A DNA stretch of 64,000 bases, from positions 1-64,000 of the forward strand of contig JADGGK010000008.1 in the NCBI GenBank assembly GCA_019689975.1, read 5' to 3'. The first letter of the stretch is position 1; each line of letters begins with the position of its first letter. The position numbers and the translations under genes are program-made. This DNA comes from Pseudolabrys sp. (GTDB lineage: Bacteria > Pseudomonadota > Alphaproteobacteria > Rhizobiales > Xanthobacteraceae). Under the pieces are notes generated by a model. That model made no database searches. It was not told the origin of the DNA and saw only the letters and a list, made by a program, of their open reading frames with translations. This document shows, piece by piece, positions 27,255 to 37,048 of this stretch.

Positions 27255-29183
27255 TTGTCGCTCGCCGTTGGCTTCAAACGCCTCGGATTTGCCCTCGTCG
27301 CGGTGATCGCGGCCGGAGGTAGTCTGCTTTACGCGGCCAACGCGCTGATACCTGCCGACAGCGTACGGACGCAGGTACTCGCCCAATTGCGGGCAGCCAC
27401 CGGTCTCAAGCCGGTCCTGCGCGGACCGACAACTGTGTCGCTGTTTCCGTCGGAACAGGTCAGCTTTGCCGACGTGGTGCTGGGGGACGGCGACCAGCCG
27501 GCCTTGACGGCACGGAGGCTGACCGCGCGCCTGCGCTTCTTCCCGCTGCTGATCGGCAAGATCGAGATCGCCGATCTTTCGCTCGAGCGGCCGACGATCG
27601 TCATCGATCTCAAGCCCACGGGCGGTTCGAATTGGTCGACGCTCATCGACGCATTGGCAAGCAGTCAAACCGCGAACGTGCAGGGTTTGGGCACCTTTTC
27701 GGAGATGCGGATCACCGGCGGCACTCTCGTGTTGCGTGACCCCGTTCACGAGCTCACCGAGCAGCTGGATGACGTCGAGGCCTCGCTCGCCTGGCCTTCG
27801 ATCTCCAAGAGCTTCGGAGCCACCGGCCGCTTCATGTGGCATGGCGAGCCGGTCGACGCGAGCCTTACGCTCGCTGATTTCGCCGCCACGCTTGCCGGTA
27901 AACGTAGCGGGGTGAAGCTGAGACTGGCCAGCACCCCGATGAAGGGCGCTTTCGAGGGCACGATCAGTCTCGCACCCACCGTGAAGATCGAAGGCTCTGT
28001 CGCTGCGGACTCAAAATCGTTGCGCAATGCGCTGATTTGGCTTGGTCAGAAGCCGCTGCCAGGTGGCGGATTCCAGCGTTTCGCAATCAAGGCCCGTACC
28101 GATGTGATGGGCGGCACCATTGCACTGACCGGCGTCAGTGTCGAGCTTGACGGCAATACCGCCGAGGGCGTGCTCACCTTCGCGCTCGACGGTCGCAAGA
28201 CGTTGCAAGGCACGCTGGCATCCGAAACGCTTGATCTCTCGCCCTATGTCTCCACGGTCAGGCTTCTAACCGCCAACGAGCGAGAATGGAACAGCAGCCC
28301 GATAACGCTCGACGGCCTCAACGGGATGGATGTCGATCTGCGGCTTTCGGCCGCCAACCTCGTGGTCGGCGATGCCAAGGTGGGCCGTACCGCAATCGCG
28401 GCCAACCTGCGCGGCGGTCAACTCGTGGTCACGATCGGCGAATCCCAGGCCTATGGTGGCGTCATCAAGGGTGCGGTCACACTTGCCAATATCGGGACCG
28501 GGATCGAGCTGAAATCGCAGCTCCAGTTCACGGACGTCGAGCTTAACAACGCGCTGGCGCAACTTTTCGGGCTGCACCGCGTCGAAGGCAAGGGCAACAT
28601 CGCCTTTTCCGCAGAGGGGAGCGGTGACAGCGTGCTTGCCGTGGCTCGAACATTGGCCGGCACCGCCGAACTCACGGCCGCGAATGGCGCGCTCGTGGGA
28701 CTCAATGTCGAACAGTTGCTGCGGCGGCTCGAGCGGCGGCCTTTGTCAGGCGGGGGTGAGTTCCGCAATGGCCGAACCCCGTTCGACAAACTCAACGTCT
28801 CGCTAAGAATCGCACAAGGTATCGCCAAAGTGGAGGACATGACTATCGTCGGGCCGACGGTGAAGGTCGTTCTAACCGGATCGGCCTCCATTCCCGCGCG
28901 CGAGCTTGATCTGAGTGGAACTGCGGCTCTCGTAGCCGCGAGTCGGGCGGGTGCTCAGCCCTTCGAACTGCCTTTCGTCGTCCAGGGTTCGTGGGATGAT
29001 CCGGCGATTCTGCCGGACGCCGAGGCTCTGCTCCGCCGCTCCGGCGCAGCGGCGCCGCTTCTCAACGCGGTGCGGGAGCGTAGTGCGCGCGACACCGTTC
29101 GCTCGGCGCTGGAGCGACTGACGGGCGCCGCTCCCGCCCAGCCCCCGCCGGCCGCGACCGAGCCTGACGCACCTCTGCAGTAG
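27255..29183 (+). CDS. AsmA family protein
   Basis: A 642-aa envelope protein with one N-terminal membrane anchor (FKRLGFALVAVIAAGGSLLYAANAL). A large AsmA-type beta-rich periplasmic domain follows, with the family pattern TGLKPVLRGPTTVSLFPSEQ, LTARLRFFPLLIGKIEIADL and ERPTIVID. The C-terminal AsmA repeat region reads LAGTAELTAANGALVGLNVE, GEFRNGRTPFDKLNVSLRIA. Proteins of this group are linked to lipid transport between membranes. The start is a TTG at 27255, with weak ribosome-binding signal, chosen because it precedes the anchor directly. No partner gene is evident; it converges on potI. Confidence 0.85.
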   Translation: MSLAVGFKRLGFALVAVIAAGGSLLYAANALIPADSVRTQVLAQLRAATGLKPVLRGPTTVSLFPSEQVSFADVVLGDGDQPALTARRLTARLRFFPLLIGKIEIADLSLERPTIVIDLKPTGGSNWSTLIDALASSQTANVQGLGTFSEMRITGGTLVLRDPVHELTEQLDDVEASLAWPSISKSFGATGRFMWHGEPVDASLTLADFAATLAGKRSGVKLRLASTPMKGAFEGTISLAPTVKIEGSVAADSKSLRNALIWLGQKPLPGGGFQRFAIKARTDVMGGTIALTGVSVELDGNTAEGVLTFALDGRKTLQGTLASETLDLSPYVSTVRLLTANEREWNSSPITLDGLNGMDVDLRLSAANLVVGDAKVGRTAIAANLRGGQLVVTIGESQAYGGVIKGAVTLANIGTGIELKSQLQFTDVELNNALAQLFGLHRVEGKGNIAFSAEGSGDSVLAVARTLAGTAELTAANGALVGLNVEQLLRRLERRPLSGGGEFRNGRTPFDKLNVSLRIAQGIAKVEDMTIVGPTVKVVLTGSASIPARELDLSGTAALVAASRAGAQPFELPFVVQGSWDDPAILPDAEALLRRSGAAAPLLNAVRERSARDTVRSALERLTGAAPAQPPPAATEPDAPLQ

Positions 29184-29287
29184 CAGACGCCTAAAAACGA
29201 CTTTACTATCTCGCCCCCCGAGTGACTCCCCGGGTCGCCATTTCTCTCCCACGATCCAGCCCGTCGACGCGAACTCAGGATAACGCG

Positions 29288-30103
29288 TTAGACCTGGGCG
29301 GCGAGCGCCGCAGGCTCGCGACGGCGCGCTCCGCGCTTTGCCATGAGCGAGGCGGTGACCGTGCCGAGCGCCACGACGGCGATCATGATCGTGCACACCG
29401 CGTTGACTTCCGGCTTCACGCCCAGCCGGACTTCCGAATAGATGCGCATCGGCAAAGTGGTCGCCCCCGGGCCGGAGGTAAAGCTGGCAATCACGAGGTC
29501 GTCGAGCGACAAGGAAAAGGCGAGCATCCAGCCGGCGGCGATGGCCGGCAGGATCAACGGCAGGGTGACGATCACGAACGTCTTAAACGGCGGACAGCCG
29601 AGATCCATCGCCGCTTCCTCGACGCTGCGGTCAAAATCGACGAGCCTTGACTGCACGATCACCGTAACGAAACACATCGTCAGGGTGGTATGGGCAAGCA
29701 CCACCGTCCAGAAGCCGCGATCCACATTCAAGGCGACGAACAATAACAGAAGTGACAGTCCGGTAATGACCTCCGGCATAACCAGCGGCGCGTAGATCAT
29801 GCCGGAGAACGCCACACGGCCGCGAAAGCGGCCGAATCGCGTGAGCGCGATTGCCGCAAGTGTGCCCAGCACCGTCGCCGCGGTCGCCGACAGCGCCGCG
29901 ATGCGCAGGCTCGTCCAGGCAGCGGCAATCATCGCCTCGTCGCTGAACAACTCGCGATACCAGGCGAGCGACCAGCCGGACCAAACCGTGACAAGGCGTG
30001 ACGCATTGAAAGAATAGACCACGAGAATGGTGATCGGCAGATAAAGGAACGCGAGGCCGAACACGACCGATGTCACATTGAAGATCGAGATGTTTCGCTT
30101 CAT
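29288..30103 (-). CDS. ABC transporter permease, PotC/PotI type
   Basis: Inner-membrane permease of 271 aa with about six membrane segments. The EAA-type loop is recognisable (VEEAAMDLGCPPFKTFVIVTLPLILPAIAAG), through which permeases contact the ATPase. The N-terminus (FNVTSVVFGLAFLYLPITIL) and the ending (ASLMAKRGARRR) are typical of the second permease of polyamine importers. Its ATG overlaps the stop of the PotH-like gene by four bases (ATGA), so the three transporter genes are one operon. No periplasmic binding protein gene is nearby. The substrate could be putrescine/spermidine or, given the glp neighbours, something linked to glycerol metabolism. Confidence 0.9.
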   Translation of the reverse strand: MKRNISIFNVTSVVFGLAFLYLPITILVVYSFNASRLVTVWSGWSLAWYRELFSDEAMIAAAWTSLRIAALSATAATVLGTLAAIALTRFGRFRGRVAFSGMIYAPLVMPEVITGLSLLLLFVALNVDRGFWTVVLAHTTLTMCFVTVIVQSRLVDFDRSVEEAAMDLGCPPFKTFVIVTLPLILPAIAAGWMLAFSLSLDDLVIASFTSGPGATTLPMRIYSEVRLGVKPEVNAVCTIMIAVVALGTVTASLMAKRGARRREPAALAAQV

Positions 30104-31017
30104 TCAAACATCTCCAATTGGCGTCGCTGCAGCCGCTCATAGAGCATAATCGGCGCCACCAAAATGCCCAGCAAGGTGACGGCGATGGCAGAGGCAACCG
30201 GCCAATCGCGATTCGCAAAGAATTCGGTCCACAGAGTCTGCCCGATCATCAGACTCTCTGAACTTCCGAGCAGATCGGGAATCACAAATTCGCCGACGAT
30301 CGGGATAAAACAAAGAAGCACGCCGGCGGTGATCCCGGGAACGGACAACGGAAACGTTACCCTCCAAAACGCCCGCAACGGCGTGCAGCCGAGGTCGGAC
30401 GCCGCTTCCAGCAGTGTCATGTCGATCTTTTCGAGCGTCGCGTAAAGCGGCAGCACCATGAACGGGAGATAGGAATAGACCATGCCGATATAGATCGCCG
30501 TATCCGACGCAAGCCACGCTTGCGGAGCAGCGATGATATGGAGGCGCATCAGGATGTCGTTCAACAGCCCATCGCGTTGCAGGATGTTGATCCACGCGTA
30601 AACGCGGATGAGAAACGACGTCCAAAACGGAAGCACGACGGCCATCACCAGTAGCGGCTGCCAATGCCGCGGACTGCGCGCAACTCCGTAGGCGATCGGA
30701 TAGCCGACCACGAGAAGAATGACTGTAGAGACCGCGGCAACTGTCAGGCTCTTAAGGTAAGAGAGAAGGTAGATCGGGTCCGACACGAGCAGCCGATAGG
30801 CGTCAAGCGACAGCGCTGAGAAAAATCCTTCGAGGCCCGCCCAGCCTGCCGACACATCGAGCACGGGCACATAGGGTGGCTGCGCGATCGCGGTCTGCGA
30901 GAGGCTAATCTTGACCACGATGACAAAGGGCGCGAGGAAGAACAGCAGCAGCCAGGCATAGGGAAAGAGCAGGATCGCCCGCCGCTGCCAGAGTCTCATG
31001 CGACGGCGTTCCTTCAT
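30100..31017 (-). CDS. ABC transporter permease, PotB/PotH type
   Basis: A 305-aa permease with about six membrane segments, starting at the ATG at 31017, which overlaps the stop of the ATPase gene by four bases. The first membrane segment (ILLFPYAWLLLFFLAPFVIV) and a large periplasmic loop precede the permease core. The EAA loop is LLEAASDLGCTPLRAFWRVTFPLSVPGITAG. The closing part (CFIPIVGEFVIPDLLGSSES) carries the sequence typical of PotH/PotB proteins. An upstream in-frame start at 31059 would lie inside the ATPase gene and is unlikely. Confidence 0.91.
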   Translation of the reverse strand: MKERRRMRLWQRRAILLFPYAWLLLFFLAPFVIVVKISLSQTAIAQPPYVPVLDVSAGWAGLEGFFSALSLDAYRLLVSDPIYLLSYLKSLTVAAVSTVILLVVGYPIAYGVARSPRHWQPLLVMAVVLPFWTSFLIRVYAWINILQRDGLLNDILMRLHIIAAPQAWLASDTAIYIGMVYSYLPFMVLPLYATLEKIDMTLLEAASDLGCTPLRAFWRVTFPLSVPGITAGVLLCFIPIVGEFVIPDLLGSSESLMIGQTLWTEFFANRDWPVASAIAVTLLGILVAPIMLYERLQRRQLEMFE

Positions 31018-32087
31018 TGTGTCAGCACCACGCCGTTTTCTTTCGGCCAAGAGACCCAAATCGTCGCGCCAATCGACACCTCGAGCCGCGAGGAGGGACC
31101 GCTGTTCGACAAGGCCACCTTGATCAGCGACTGATCGGCAAGCCGTACCTTGTAGATCGAGACGCCGCCGCGGTAGCCGATTTCGGACACCGTTCCGGAA
31201 AGCGCGTTGAGATCACCCTCCGGGCGCGTTGTACTCAGCCGCAGTTTCTCCGGTCGAAGTGCCAGCCACACCTTGCCGCGCGCCGTCTGGTTCGGCGGCA
31301 CGCGTAACGGTCCGAAAACGCTATCGAGAATGCCGCCGGCCCGCAGCGCCCCCTCGATCAGACTGACCTCGCCGATGAACTCGGCGACCCAACGAGAATT
31401 GGGCCGCTCGTAGATGTCGTTCGGCGGCGCCACTTGCCGGAGACGTCCGCGATCCATCACCGCGATGCGATCAGCCACGATCATGGCCTCCTCCTGATCG
31501 TGGGTCACGATGACGAAGGTGGTTCCCAGTTTGCGTTGCAATTCCATCAGCTCAAACTGCGTTTCCGCACGCAATTTCTTGTCGAGTGCCGCAAGCGGTT
31601 CATCAAGCAGCAGCACACGCGGTCGCTTGACCAGCGAACGCGCAAGCGCAACACGCTGCCGCTGCCCACCCGAAAGATGATCGATCCGCCGCCGGTTGAA
31701 TCCTTTGAGGCGCACAAGCGCCAGCATCTCTTCGACGCGCGTTGCAATCTCTGCGCGGCTCAGACGCTCCTGGCGCAGACCAAATGCAACGTTACCCTCG
31801 ACCGTCAAGTGCGGAAACAAAGCATAGTTCTGGAACATCATGTTGATTGGCCGCCGATGCGGGGGAACCGCAACGATATCTTCTCCATCGAGCAGAATGC
31901 GGCCGCTGCTCGGCGTCTCGAAGCCCGCGAGCATCCGTAGCAGCGTCGTCTTGCCGCATCCCGAGGGACCCAACAAGGCGAAGAACTCGCCGTGTCCGAT
32001 CTCGAGCGATAGCGAGTCCACAGCGGTGAGGGGCCCGAATTGTTTGCTGACATTCTCGATGCGCAAGAGCGCCGCTGGCTTGTCCAT
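31014..32087 (-). CDS. ABC transporter ATP-binding protein, PotA/PotG type
   Basis: A 357-aa ATPase. Walker A GPSGCGKTTLL (about 40-50), Q loop MMFQNYALFPHLTV, signature LSGGQRQRVALARSL, Walker B VLLLDEPLAALD, and switch His in IVTHDQEEAM are all present. A C-terminal TOBE domain (about 280-350) is typical of polyamine, iron and sugar-type importers. The ATG at 32087 (MDKPAALLRIENVSKQFG) fits the family; the frame opens further upstream to 32147. It lies 84 bases downstream of glpK and overlaps the permease gene. Confidence 0.93.
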   Translation of the reverse strand: MDKPAALLRIENVSKQFGPLTAVDSLSLEIGHGEFFALLGPSGCGKTTLLRMLAGFETPSSGRILLDGEDIVAVPPHRRPINMMFQNYALFPHLTVEGNVAFGLRQERLSRAEIATRVEEMLALVRLKGFNRRRIDHLSGGQRQRVALARSLVKRPRVLLLDEPLAALDKKLRAETQFELMELQRKLGTTFVIVTHDQEEAMIVADRIAVMDRGRLRQVAPPNDIYERPNSRWVAEFIGEVSLIEGALRAGGILDSVFGPLRVPPNQTARGKVWLALRPEKLRLSTTRPEGDLNALSGTVSEIGYRGGVSIYKVRLADQSLIKVALSNSGPSSRLEVSIGATIWVSWPKENGVVLTQ

Positions 32088-32171
32088 CTCTCCCACTTTC
32101 GTCGTCAGCCAACCTCGTCCGGCCGCTGTCGGCGGCGGGGCGACCATCCTTTAAGGCTTTGGGCGGACTTA

Positions 32172-33662
32172 TCAAGCGTGTGTGAGGGTTCGATGCACGG
32201 CATCTTTCCAACCGGCGTATTTGCGCGCGCGAACCTCCTCATCCATGCGCGGCTCGAAGCGCCGGACGACTTCCTGCCGGCGAGCGAAGCTTTCGGCGTC
32301 GGGGCAGAGTCCCGCCGCGTAGCCGGCAAGCCACGCCGCTCCGAGCGCCGTCGCCTCCGTGATCTGCGGGCGATCGACCGGAAAACCAAGAACATCGGCA
32401 AGGAATTGCATGGCGACATCGCTCGCCGCGACACCCCCATCGACGCGCAGCAGCGGCGCCTCCGTCAGGACCGATGGACAATCGGCACGCATGGCTTCGA
32501 ACAAATCGCGGCTCTGATAACCGATCGACTCAATGGCTGCGAGAGCGATCTCGGCGGCACCGGCGCTGCGCGTAAGACCGAACAGGGCGCCGCGCGCCTC
32601 GGCGTCCCAGTAGGGCGCGCCGAGGCCGACAAAGGCGGGCACCAAATAGACCTGCTCGGATGCAGTGGCCTGCTTCGCGAGGGCGTCGACCTCGGCGGCC
32701 GCGCCGATGATTTTGAGCGCGTCACGTAGCCACTGTATCGCCGCGCCGGCAACAAACAGCGCACCCTCCAGGGCATAGCAGCGTTGACCTGACAACTGGT
32801 AGGCGATGGTCGTGAGCAGGCGATGGCGCGACGTGACGCGTTCGGCGCCAGTATTGAGCACCATGAAGCAGCCGGTGCCGTAGGTCGATTTGATCGTACC
32901 GGGCTTGAAGCAGCCGTGGCCGACCAGCGCTGCTTGCTGATCGCCGGCCATGCCGAGCACGCGAATCGGCGCGCCGAACAGGTCGGGCGTGGTGGTTCCG
33001 AAATGCCCGGCACAGTCACGGACGGTCGGCAGTAACGAGGTCGGCACGCCGAAGAGTCGGCACAGATCGTCGTCCCAACGACCCTTGTCGATGTCGAACA
33101 ACGCGGTGCGCGCGGCGTTCGTGGCATCGGTCGCGTGCGCCCTTCCGCCGGTCAGGCGCCAGAGCAGGAACGTGTCGATGGTCCCAAACGCAAGTCTGCC
33201 TGCATCGGCCGCGGCACGCGCTCCGGACACATGATCCAGGAGCCAGGCGACCTTGCTGGCGGAGAAATACGGATCGAGCAAGAGGCCGGTCTTTGCCGCC
33301 ACCTCCGCCTCGTAACCGCTTTCGCGCAGCGCGCCGCAGAAACGAGCCGTGCGCCGGTCCTGCCAGACGATGGCCCGGTAAATCGGTCTCCCGGTCGCGC
33401 GCTCCCAGATGACGGTCGTCTCGCGCTGATTGGCAATACCGATACCGGCAATTTCGTTCGCCGAAAGCCCCGCACGAGCCATTGCTTCGCGCGTCACGGC
33501 GACGACCGCGTCCCAGATCTCCTCGACATCATGCTCAACCTCACCCGGCGCCGGGTAGATCTGACGTAACTCGCGTTGCGCGGCCGCACGCGGGACGAGC
33601 GTTGCGTCGTAAACGACGGCCCGGGTCGAGGTCGTCCCCTGATCGATGGCAATGAGCGCCAT
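32172..33662 (-). CDS. glpK: Glycerol kinase
   Basis: Phosphorylates glycerol with ATP to sn-glycerol 3-phosphate in the cytosol. The product is 496 aa, normal length. FGGY-family motifs are [15 protein letters not shown] (ATP site, N-terminus), [34 protein letters not shown], the hinge [20 protein letters not shown], and [20 protein letters not shown] near the C-terminus. The start is the ATG at 33662 (MALIAIDQG); the open frame further upstream overlaps glpD and lacks similarity. It follows glpD by 22 bases and precedes the ABC transporter genes. Confidence 0.97.
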   Translation of the reverse strand: MALIAIDQGTTSTRAVVYDATLVPRAAAQRELRQIYPAPGEVEHDVEEIWDAVVAVTREAMARAGLSANEIAGIGIANQRETTVIWERATGRPIYRAIVWQDRRTARFCGALRESGYEAEVAAKTGLLLDPYFSASKVAWLLDHVSGARAAADAGRLAFGTIDTFLLWRLTGGRAHATDATNAARTALFDIDKGRWDDDLCRLFGVPTSLLPTVRDCAGHFGTTTPDLFGAPIRVLGMAGDQQAALVGHGCFKPGTIKSTYGTGCFMVLNTGAERVTSRHRLLTTIAYQLSGQRCYALEGALFVAGAAIQWLRDALKIIGAAAEVDALAKQATASEQVYLVPAFVGLGAPYWDAEARGALFGLTRSAGAAEIALAAIESIGYQSRDLFEAMRADCPSVLTEAPLLRVDGGVAASDVAMQFLADVLGFPVDRPQITEATALGAAWLAGYAAGLCPDAESFARRQEVVRRFEPRMDEEVRARKYAGWKDAVHRTLTHA

Positions 33663-33684
33663 GTCGAACCCCGCTGATCGCTCG

Positions 33685-35187
33685 TCAATGACGCGTGGCC
33701 CGCTCTGCGCGCAGATCGGCGAGGAACCGCGCAAGCACCGCAATTTCGGCCTCCGTGGCCGTCAAACCGAGCTTGCTCCTACGCCAAAGCACGTCCTCGG
33801 CCGTTTCCGCCCATTCATGTGCAACCAGATACCGAACTTCCGCGGCGGTCAGATCGGAGGTGAAGCGCACGCCGAGATCATCGATACGCCGGGCGCCCCC
33901 CAGGATGCGCTCCACCCGGCTGCCGTAGGCGTAAACCAGGCGGCGTGCGTGGCGTTCGGAAAGAAACGGCCACCGCGCCATGGTCTGTGCAACCTTCTCG
34001 GAAAGGTTGTCGGGCGCAAAATCGCCGCCCGGCAGAGCGGTACCCGCGGTCCACGACCGCCGCGTCGCAACAAAGGGCGCGATCCGCGTCATCACGGCCT
34101 CCGCCAGCCGGCGATAGGTCGTGATCTTGCCGCCGTAGATGGTGAGCAGCGGAGCCGATGACGGAGCCGCGTCGAGCGCGATCACGTAATCGCGCGTGAC
34201 GTCTTCGGGCTTGCCGGCCCGGTCGTCATAGAGAGCGCGCACGCCAGCAAACGACCAGACCACCTCGTCCGGCATGATCCTGTCGCGAAAATAGTCGTTT
34301 ACGGTCTCACACAGATAGAGAATTTCGTCGGAGGTCGGAGCCGGCGCGGCGAGGTCGCCGACGAAGGCCTGATCGGTCGTGCCAATGAGGGTGAATTCTT
34401 CGGCAAAAGGTAACACGAACACGACGCGCCCGTCGCGCGCCTGCAGCAGATAGCCCATGCCGGACGCGAGAGGCCGTTTAAGGACGATATGACTGCCTTT
34501 GATCAACCGTACCGGCGTCTTGAGCGGCATGCGAATGACGGTCTCGGCAACGGTGCCGATCCAGGGCCCGGCGGCGTTGACCAATATCCGCGCGCTCGTC
34601 TGCTCCCGGCGGCCTCTGTTGTTTAGAATCAAGGTCCAGACGTCGTCGCGCTCCGCGCGCACCAGGCGCGAACGCGTACGGATGACGGCGCCGCGCTCGG
34701 CGGCATCAAGCGCGTTCAAAATCACGAGGCGCGAGTCGTCCACCCAACAATCCGAGTATTCGAAACCTAATCGGAGCGATCGTTTGAGCAGGCCGGCCGA
34801 TGGATGATGCGTCAGGTCGACGACGCGACTGCGGGGCAATAGGCGTCGTGCGCCCAGCAGATCGTAGAGAAGCAGGCCGCAGCGCAGCACAAGCGGCGAG
34901 CGCCCGTGAGAGACCGCCGGCATGAGCAGCCGCAGCGGCTGCACGAGATGCGGCGCGATGCGCAACAAGACCTCGCGCTCCGTCAACGCCTCTCGCACCA
35001 AGCGAAAGGCACCATGCTCGAGATAGCGCAGCCCGCCGTGGATCATCTTCGAAGAAGCCGACGAAGTGCCCGAAGCCAGATCGCTCATCTCGACCAACAA
35101 CACGCGCAGACCGCGACCCACGGCGTCGCGCGCAAGTCCGACGCCGTTGATGCCGCCGCCAATGATGGCAAGATCATACTCGGCCAT
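33685..35187 (-). CDS. glpD: Glycerol-3-phosphate dehydrogenase, FAD-dependent (aerobic type)
   Basis: Oxidises glycerol 3-phosphate to dihydroxyacetone phosphate at the inner membrane, feeding electrons to quinone. The product is 500 aa. It shows the FAD-binding [20 protein letters not shown], the family motif [20 protein letters not shown], an inner segment [16 protein letters not shown], and [20 protein letters not shown]. The C-terminal helical domain ends in [19 protein letters not shown]. First gene of the minus-strand glpD-glpK-potGHI run. No glpR-type repressor gene is in this window. Confidence 0.97.
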   Translation of the reverse strand: MAEYDLAIIGGGINGVGLARDAVGRGLRVLLVEMSDLASGTSSASSKMIHGGLRYLEHGAFRLVREALTEREVLLRIAPHLVQPLRLLMPAVSHGRSPLVLRCGLLLYDLLGARRLLPRSRVVDLTHHPSAGLLKRSLRLGFEYSDCWVDDSRLVILNALDAAERGAVIRTRSRLVRAERDDVWTLILNNRGRREQTSARILVNAAGPWIGTVAETVIRMPLKTPVRLIKGSHIVLKRPLASGMGYLLQARDGRVVFVLPFAEEFTLIGTTDQAFVGDLAAPAPTSDEILYLCETVNDYFRDRIMPDEVVWSFAGVRALYDDRAGKPEDVTRDYVIALDAAPSSAPLLTIYGGKITTYRRLAEAVMTRIAPFVATRRSWTAGTALPGGDFAPDNLSEKVAQTMARWPFLSERHARRLVYAYGSRVERILGGARRIDDLGVRFTSDLTAAEVRYLVAHEWAETAEDVLWRRSKLGLTATEAEIAVLARFLADLRAERATRH

Positions 35188-35373
35188 AGCGGTACGAGGC
35201 GTCCGTCAGTGTCCCAGCATGGGGAGATCGTGATGTGAGCTCAAGGCCGGCACCGCAAGTACGGAGCGTGTCACGCCGCGATTGCAATCCCATCCCAATG
35301 TTGCCATATCAGCCGCGCGTGGGATATCGCCTCCCGCCGGCCTCGCCACTCCGACCGACTTCGAATATCGCCA

Positions 35374-36240
35374 ATGGCTTCCCCTCGTCTGCTCGTCATC
35401 GAAGGCAATTCGCCGCAGACCACGGCCGAGCATGTGGCAGCCGGCGGCATTCCGGCAAGCCAAGGTTATTCCGACCTGTTGCGTGAATTGCTGCCCGGCG
35501 CAATCGTCGACATTTGCTTTCCGGGCGATCCTGGTGCCACGCTTCCGCCCGGCGAAGCGCTTGAGGGCTATGATGGTATCGCCATTACCGGTTCGGCATT
35601 GCACATCTACAATGGCGGTTCCGAAGTGATGCGGCAAGTGGACCTTGTTCGCACCGCGCTGGCCAGCGGGACACCGATCTTCGGCTCATGCTGGGGGCTG
35701 CAGGTCATTGCCGTGGCAGCGGGCGGCAGCGTACGCAGGAATCCGCAAGGGCGAGAGATCGGATTTGCCCGCGGCATTCGACTGACCGAGGCCGGTCGCA
35801 AACATCCGATGTACGTAGGCAAGCTTGACGTGTTCAACGCACCGACCGTCCACCTTGACGAAGTGGAAACGCTTCCGCCCGGGGCAACGGTGCTCGCGAG
35901 CAATGCAATGTCGGCGGTGCAGGCTGCCGAGATCCGCACCAACGGGTCTACCGCCTGGGGAGTGCAGTATCATCCGGAATATCCCTTGCGGGAACTCGCG
36001 GCGATCGTGCGCCGCATCGGCACGCGGCTGATCGGCGAAGGCTTCTTCGCCGATGAAAAGGACATGATCCATTTTGCCCAGGACCTTGACGCGCTCGACC
36101 GAAACCCCGCATGCAAGCGCTTGTCCTGGCGCCACGGTATCAGCAAGAATGTGCTCGACAGGAAACTGCGGGTGAGCGAAGTGGCGAATTGGATCGAATT
36201 CCAGGTGTTGCCGACGCGCGTCAAGCGGGGGCGTGGTTGA
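35374..36240 (+). CDS. Class I glutamine amidotransferase domain protein (GMP-synthase-like)
   Basis: A 288-aa stand-alone class I amidotransferase. The catalytic triad is intact: Cys106 in IFGSCWGLQVIAVAAGG, and His200 and Glu202 in WGVQYHPEYP. The ITGSALHIYNG segment and the nearby Gly residues form the oxyanion area. A C-terminal extension of about 70 residues (KRLSWRHGISKNVLDRKLRV) lies beyond the glutaminase domain. Such proteins are often annotated as GMP-synthase-like; the true ammonia acceptor is unknown. Its stop codon shares one base with the start of the following SDR gene, which suggests co-translation. It is divergent from glpD. Confidence 0.88.
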   Translation: MASPRLLVIEGNSPQTTAEHVAAGGIPASQGYSDLLRELLPGAIVDICFPGDPGATLPPGEALEGYDGIAITGSALHIYNGGSEVMRQVDLVRTALASGTPIFGSCWGLQVIAVAAGGSVRRNPQGREIGFARGIRLTEAGRKHPMYVGKLDVFNAPTVHLDEVETLPPGATVLASNAMSAVQAAEIRTNGSTAWGVQYHPEYPLRELAAIVRRIGTRLIGEGFFADEKDMIHFAQDLDALDRNPACKRLSWRHGISKNVLDRKLRVSEVANWIEFQVLPTRVKRGRG

Positions 36241-36938
36241 TGGACTTTTCCGACAAACCGGTCGTCGTCACCGGCGGCACTGGGGCGCTTGGTACAGCGG
36301 TCGTCGACGTGCTGATCAACCATGGTGCGCGCTGTATCGTGCCTTTCGTGCATCTGAGCCAGGCACAACGCTTTGCCCATCGTGAACACGAGAACGTCAC
36401 GCTCATTGCCGTAACCGACCTGTCCGACGAGGTCGACGTCGCCAAGGTCTATGCCGGCACCACGCCATGGGCGTCGATCCACATCGCCGGCGGCTTTGCG
36501 CCGGGTCACGTCGCGGACACCGACAAGGCCGCCTTGATGGCGCAGATCGACAGCAATCTGGTGTCATGCTTCCTGTGTTGCCGCGCGGCCGTGAGCGCCA
36601 TGCGAGCGGCGAATCAGGCCGGGCGCATCGTCAATGTCGCGGCACGTCCGGCGCTCGAGCCGCGGCTCGGCGCGGGGATGAGCGCCTACACCGTGGCCAA
36701 AAGCGGGGTCGCTGCACTCACCGTTGCGCTAGCCGAGGAAGTCGCCGAACACGGGATTCTGGTCAACGCGGTGGCGCCCTCGATCATGGACACGCCGGCA
36801 AACCGGAAGGCGATGCCGGATGCAAATTTCGATGCCTGGCCCAAGGTCGAGGAGGTGGCGGCGACGATCGCGTTTTTGGCGTCTTCCGACAACACGGTCA
36901 CGCGCGGCGCCGTCGTGCCGGTATATGGGAAATCGTAG
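36240..36938 (+). CDS. Short-chain dehydrogenase/reductase
   Basis: A 232-aa NAD(P)-dependent oxidoreductase of the classical SDR type. It has the dinucleotide-binding VVVTGGTGALGTAVVDVLIN (TGGxxxxG), a helix-4 region ending in GRIVNVAARPALEPRLGAGM, and the active-site Tyr/Lys in SAYTVAKSGVAALTVALAEE. The C-terminal motif is LVNAVAPSIMDTPANRKAMP. The catalytic Ser position before the Tyr appears as Ala (NVAARPAL), which is unusual. The start ATG overlaps the preceding stop by one base. Substrate unknown. Confidence 0.9.
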   Translation: MDFSDKPVVVTGGTGALGTAVVDVLINHGARCIVPFVHLSQAQRFAHREHENVTLIAVTDLSDEVDVAKVYAGTTPWASIHIAGGFAPGHVADTDKAALMAQIDSNLVSCFLCCRAAVSAMRAANQAGRIVNVAARPALEPRLGAGMSAYTVAKSGVAALTVALAEEVAEHGILVNAVAPSIMDTPANRKAMPDANFDAWPKVEEVAATIAFLASSDNTVTRGAVVPVYGKS

Positions 36939-37048
36939 TTTTCGCCACTTGGCCCGTCCGCCAGGGCGGACCGGAATGGCATTTCTCGCCACGGCGGCCA
37001 TTTTGGCGCCAATCCCGCAAGGCCGCCTCGGAGGGGACGCAAGGGTGA

